Source: an uncultured Clostridia bacterium (GTDB lineage Bacteria; Bacillota; Clostridia; Christensenellales; DTU072). Taken from it: a DNA stretch of 24,671 nucleotides. Below, piece by piece: positions 22,512-24,671 of the stretch; the first letter of the stretch is position 1; the number at the start of each line of letters is the position of its first letter. The DNA lies in NCBI GenBank assembly GCA_944350065.1, contig CALVOD010000009.1, positions 1 through 24,671 on the forward strand, written 5' to 3'. The notes under the pieces were generated by a model. That model was not told the DNA's origin. It ran no database searches and saw only the letters and a list, made by a program, of their open reading frames with translations. A program made the translations under genes and the position numbers.

Positions 22512-24671
22512 TTAACCTCTGACTATGTCGATCGAGCAGATCAGCGTCACGGTCTGGGTGGGATCGGACGAGCTGAACGGCATCGTGCAGACCAGCGTAT
22601 ATCTTCCGTCGACGTTCTGGCTGCCGGTGTTGATCGCCTCGAAGCCTCCCGACAGCAACGTTCCGTACAGTCCGTTCGCGGGATTCCAGGAAGCGCTGTT
22701 GTTCTTGGACTTCGTGTAGTATACCTTCGCGTTGTACCACGGCGCGAGATACATGAGGTCGTAATCGTAACCGGTGTACGTGGTAGTCGTGAATATTCCC
22801 TCCCAGCCTTCGCTGCGTACCTCGACGTTCGGCACGTATTCGTTCACCGATATCATCGGCAGATATCTCAGATCGAACATCGAGTTCTCGGTGACCATTA
22901 TCACCGGCACGTTGCTCTGTCTGAACGCATTGTTGGTGTAGGACACCTTGTATCCGGTCGTCGGCAGCTTGTAGGAAGTGTTGTTCTGCGTCGAATTGCC
23001 GGTACTCGGTAAGTCGGACGGATACGTCCAGCCTTCGCCCATTATCGGACGGATTTCGCCGAATCCGTAGGAAGCCGAAGGATTATGCAGGTAAACGCCG
23101 TTATTCCGGAGGTTCTGATACGGGTTGCCGTTGTTGCCCGCGCCGGCATCTATGACTTCCTGACAGTCGTATCTGTCGGGAGTACGGTATACGGTGAATA
23201 TCACCGTTCCGCCGATACTGTAGCGCGGACTCGGGTATGCGCGCATCTCGGTAGCGTCCCAGAGAATGTATCCGGTGTACGCGGTATCGTCGCCGGTGTG
23301 GTGTACGCTCGGAGTGCTCTTAGTGCCTATCACGGTGTAAGTGCCGGAGCCCGCGCTGTATTCGAGTCCCAACGGATACAGGCTGTTGCCTTCGGAATCC
23401 TTCTGGTCTCTGTAGTACGGCGTGATGCTCGTCGAATACTGTAGCGGTATCTCTCTGCCGAGCGAGGAATTCGTCATTCCCTGCGTCGCCACGGCGCCGG
23501 AGAAGAGCTGTCTGTAAGTGGTTTGCAGCGTAACGCTCGTGCCCTCGAGTATCGAGTACGCGGTTACAACGGAATTGTTGACGAGGACCTTGGTGCTGTC
23601 TACGTAGAAGCCCCATTTTACCGTCTGTCCGCCCTTTCCGCCAAGCGTCATCGTTGCATACTGTATAGAGGTATTGCTCGCGTTCCAGTTCACGGCGTCG
23701 AAGTTCCACTTCATATAGTTGTCGGAATACGTTCCGCCGCCGCCTACTCCGTCGAACTTGAACGAACCGCCGCTGAAGGAAATCTCGTAAATGTCGTTGG
23801 AACTGATGTTCGCGCTGCCTCCGAGATTGTTCACCGTCGAAGTTATCGTCAGTATGTTCGGATTGTTGACCGCGTTGTTGCCGGGCATCAGTATGATTTC
23901 GTCCTTGCCGTAATTGTAGTTTTCAAGGAACAGAAGATCTTCGCCTTTCGCGCTGTCGAGTATCCATTCCTGCGAAACCTGGAACCTGATCGCGTAGCTC
24001 TGTCCGTCAAGGTCAATCTGGAACGCCGATTGATGCTCTTCCTCGTTATAGTAGATACGGGTGCGGTTATTGACTATGTTCGTCCAGTTGGTTTCGAGCA
24101 GGAAGCTGTAAGTGCTGTTGTTGATATTGTACTGTTCGGTGGCGTCTTCGTAGGCGGGTCCTACGTATACCAACGCTTTTTCGGGTAGCAACATACCTCC
24201 CTGAGTAATGAACGAGTACGGGCTGTTGACGTAGTACGTATCGTAATAATATTCGCCGAAGGCAAGCGCGTTCTGCCATACGGTATCGTTATTCGCGTAA
24301 GCGTCGTTACTCCTGAGCCAGGTAATATAGTCGCTGGTGTAATTCGCGGGATCGTCCTCGGAGCCCGAGCCGTTATAGAATCTCAAGCCCATAATGTAAG
24401 ACTCTTCGCACGGTATATCCTGACGCGCCTGCTGTTGTCCTTCGGTTCCGAGAGCGAATCCGGGGATCGTGATGTAGAAGCGTGCGTCCTTACCCTTGTG
24501 TCCGAGTCCCCTCGCGGAGTCGAGCACGAATTGGATCTTGAGCGCGGATTCCGCCGAGGTGAGTTCGATATCGGACGAAGTCGTATAGTATCCCGCGTCG
24601 GCGCCGAGCGTGAACGTGATGTAGTATTTCTCGGGATCTCTCGGAATGTTGTCGAACATTACCGTGAACTT
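22512..24671 (-). CDS. Large beta-rich probably exported protein, 5' end beyond the window, function unknown
   Basis: The frame is open to the window edge: codons for Lys-Phe-Thr-Val precede the first internal Met at 24659, and no ribosome site is visible there, so the true start lies outside. About 719 codons are present. The sequence is rich in Asn, Tyr, Ser, Gly and Thr, poor in Cys and long in beta-type strands, typical of secreted or surface proteins. The last 115 residues (from about VPNVEVRSEGW to the end) look like one closing beta-sandwich. No sortase signal, transmembrane tail, dockerin or choline-binding repeat is seen at the C-terminus. By eye, codon use leans to AAC, TAC, AAG and AGA and lacks the GCGCGC runs of its neighbours, so it may be highly expressed or of separate origin. 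A strong terminator follows. I do not recognise the family. Confidence 0.85.
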   Translation of the reverse strand, partial: KFTVMFDNIPRDPEKYYITFTLGADAGYYTTSSDIELTSAESALKIQFVLDSARGLGHKGKDARFYITIPGFALGTEGQQQARQDIPCEESYIMGLRFYNGSGSEDDPANYTSDYITWLRSNDAYANNDTVWQNALAFGEYYYDTYYVNSPYSFITQGGMLLPEKALVYVGPAYEDATEQYNINNSTYSFLLETNWTNIVNNRTRIYYNEEEHQSAFQIDLDGQSYAIRFQVSQEWILDSAKGEDLLFLENYNYGKDEIILMPGNNAVNNPNILTITSTVNNLGGSANISSNDIYEISFSGGSFKFDGVGGGGTYSDNYMKWNFDAVNWNASNTSIQYATMTLGGKGGQTVKWGFYVDSTKVLVNNSVVTAYSILEGTSVTLQTTYRQLFSGAVATQGMTNSSLGREIPLQYSTSITPYYRDQKDSEGNSLYPLGLEYSAGSGTYTVIGTKSTPSVHHTGDDTAYTGYILWDATEMRAYPSPRYSIGGTVIFTVYRTPDRYDCQEVIDAGAGNNGNPYQNLRNNGVYLHNPSASYGFGEIRPIMGEGWTYPSDLPSTGNSTQNNTSYKLPTTGYKVSYTNNAFRQSNVPVIMVTENSMFDLRYLPMISVNEYVPNVEVRSEGWEGIFTTTTYTGYDYDLMYLAPWYNAKVYYTKSKNNSASWNPANGLYGTLLSGGFEAINTGSQNVDGRYTLVCTMPFSSSDPTQTVTLICSIDIVRG

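Noticed and set aside
22512..24659. Start of the right-hand gene at the Met codon 24659
   Set aside because: No ribosome site precedes it and the frame continues open to the window edge, so the gene is partial.

Overview
The window is a bacterial chromosome segment in which every convincing gene lies on the minus strand, so it reads right to left. A SpoIIE phosphatase, addB-addA recombination genes, a CorA magnesium channel and a large dockerin-bearing surface protease together point to a spore-forming (or formerly spore-forming) Bacillota, probably a gut Clostridia. Placement in a Christensenellales-like lineage is only an impression from the style of the Ig-like repeat proteins. I see no tRNA, rRNA, CRISPR array, insertion sequence or phage gene.

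Layout in the direction of transcription (high to low coordinate). (1) 24671-22512: the 3' part of a large, Asn/Tyr/Gly-rich, probably exported protein that runs off the window, closed by a strong hairpin terminator at 22462-22486. (2) 22422-11614: a sigma-A type promoter (TTGACG-17-TATAAT) starts a tight run of five genes: a 2080-residue exported M6 metallopeptidase (protease, RCC1-type beta-propeller, Ig-like array, C-terminal type I dockerin); a lipoprotein with one Ig-like domain and a cohesin-like domain; a GH20 beta-N-acetylhexosaminidase; an alpha/beta-hydrolase-like protein that has lost its nucleophile; and signal peptidase I. (3) spoIIE follows after an 81-base gap. (4) addB and addA form an operon with its own promoter (TTGACG-17-TACAAT) and an ATGA overlap. 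(5) A three-helix membrane protein with its own promoter (TTGCAA-17-TATAAT). (6) corA, preceded by two hairpins and followed by a terminator.

The most interesting element is the overlapping pair at 15406-22375. One gene encodes a protease ending in a dockerin with two complete calcium loops. The next, overlapping by 11 bases, encodes a lipid-anchored protein whose C-terminal half looks like a cohesin. This suggests a minimal cellulosome-like docking system that holds a huge propeller/Ig protease on the cell surface, encoded with a hexosaminidase and a signal peptidase; glycoprotein breakdown is the natural guess. The dockerin and protease calls are firm. The cohesin call is by eye and needs a profile or structure test.
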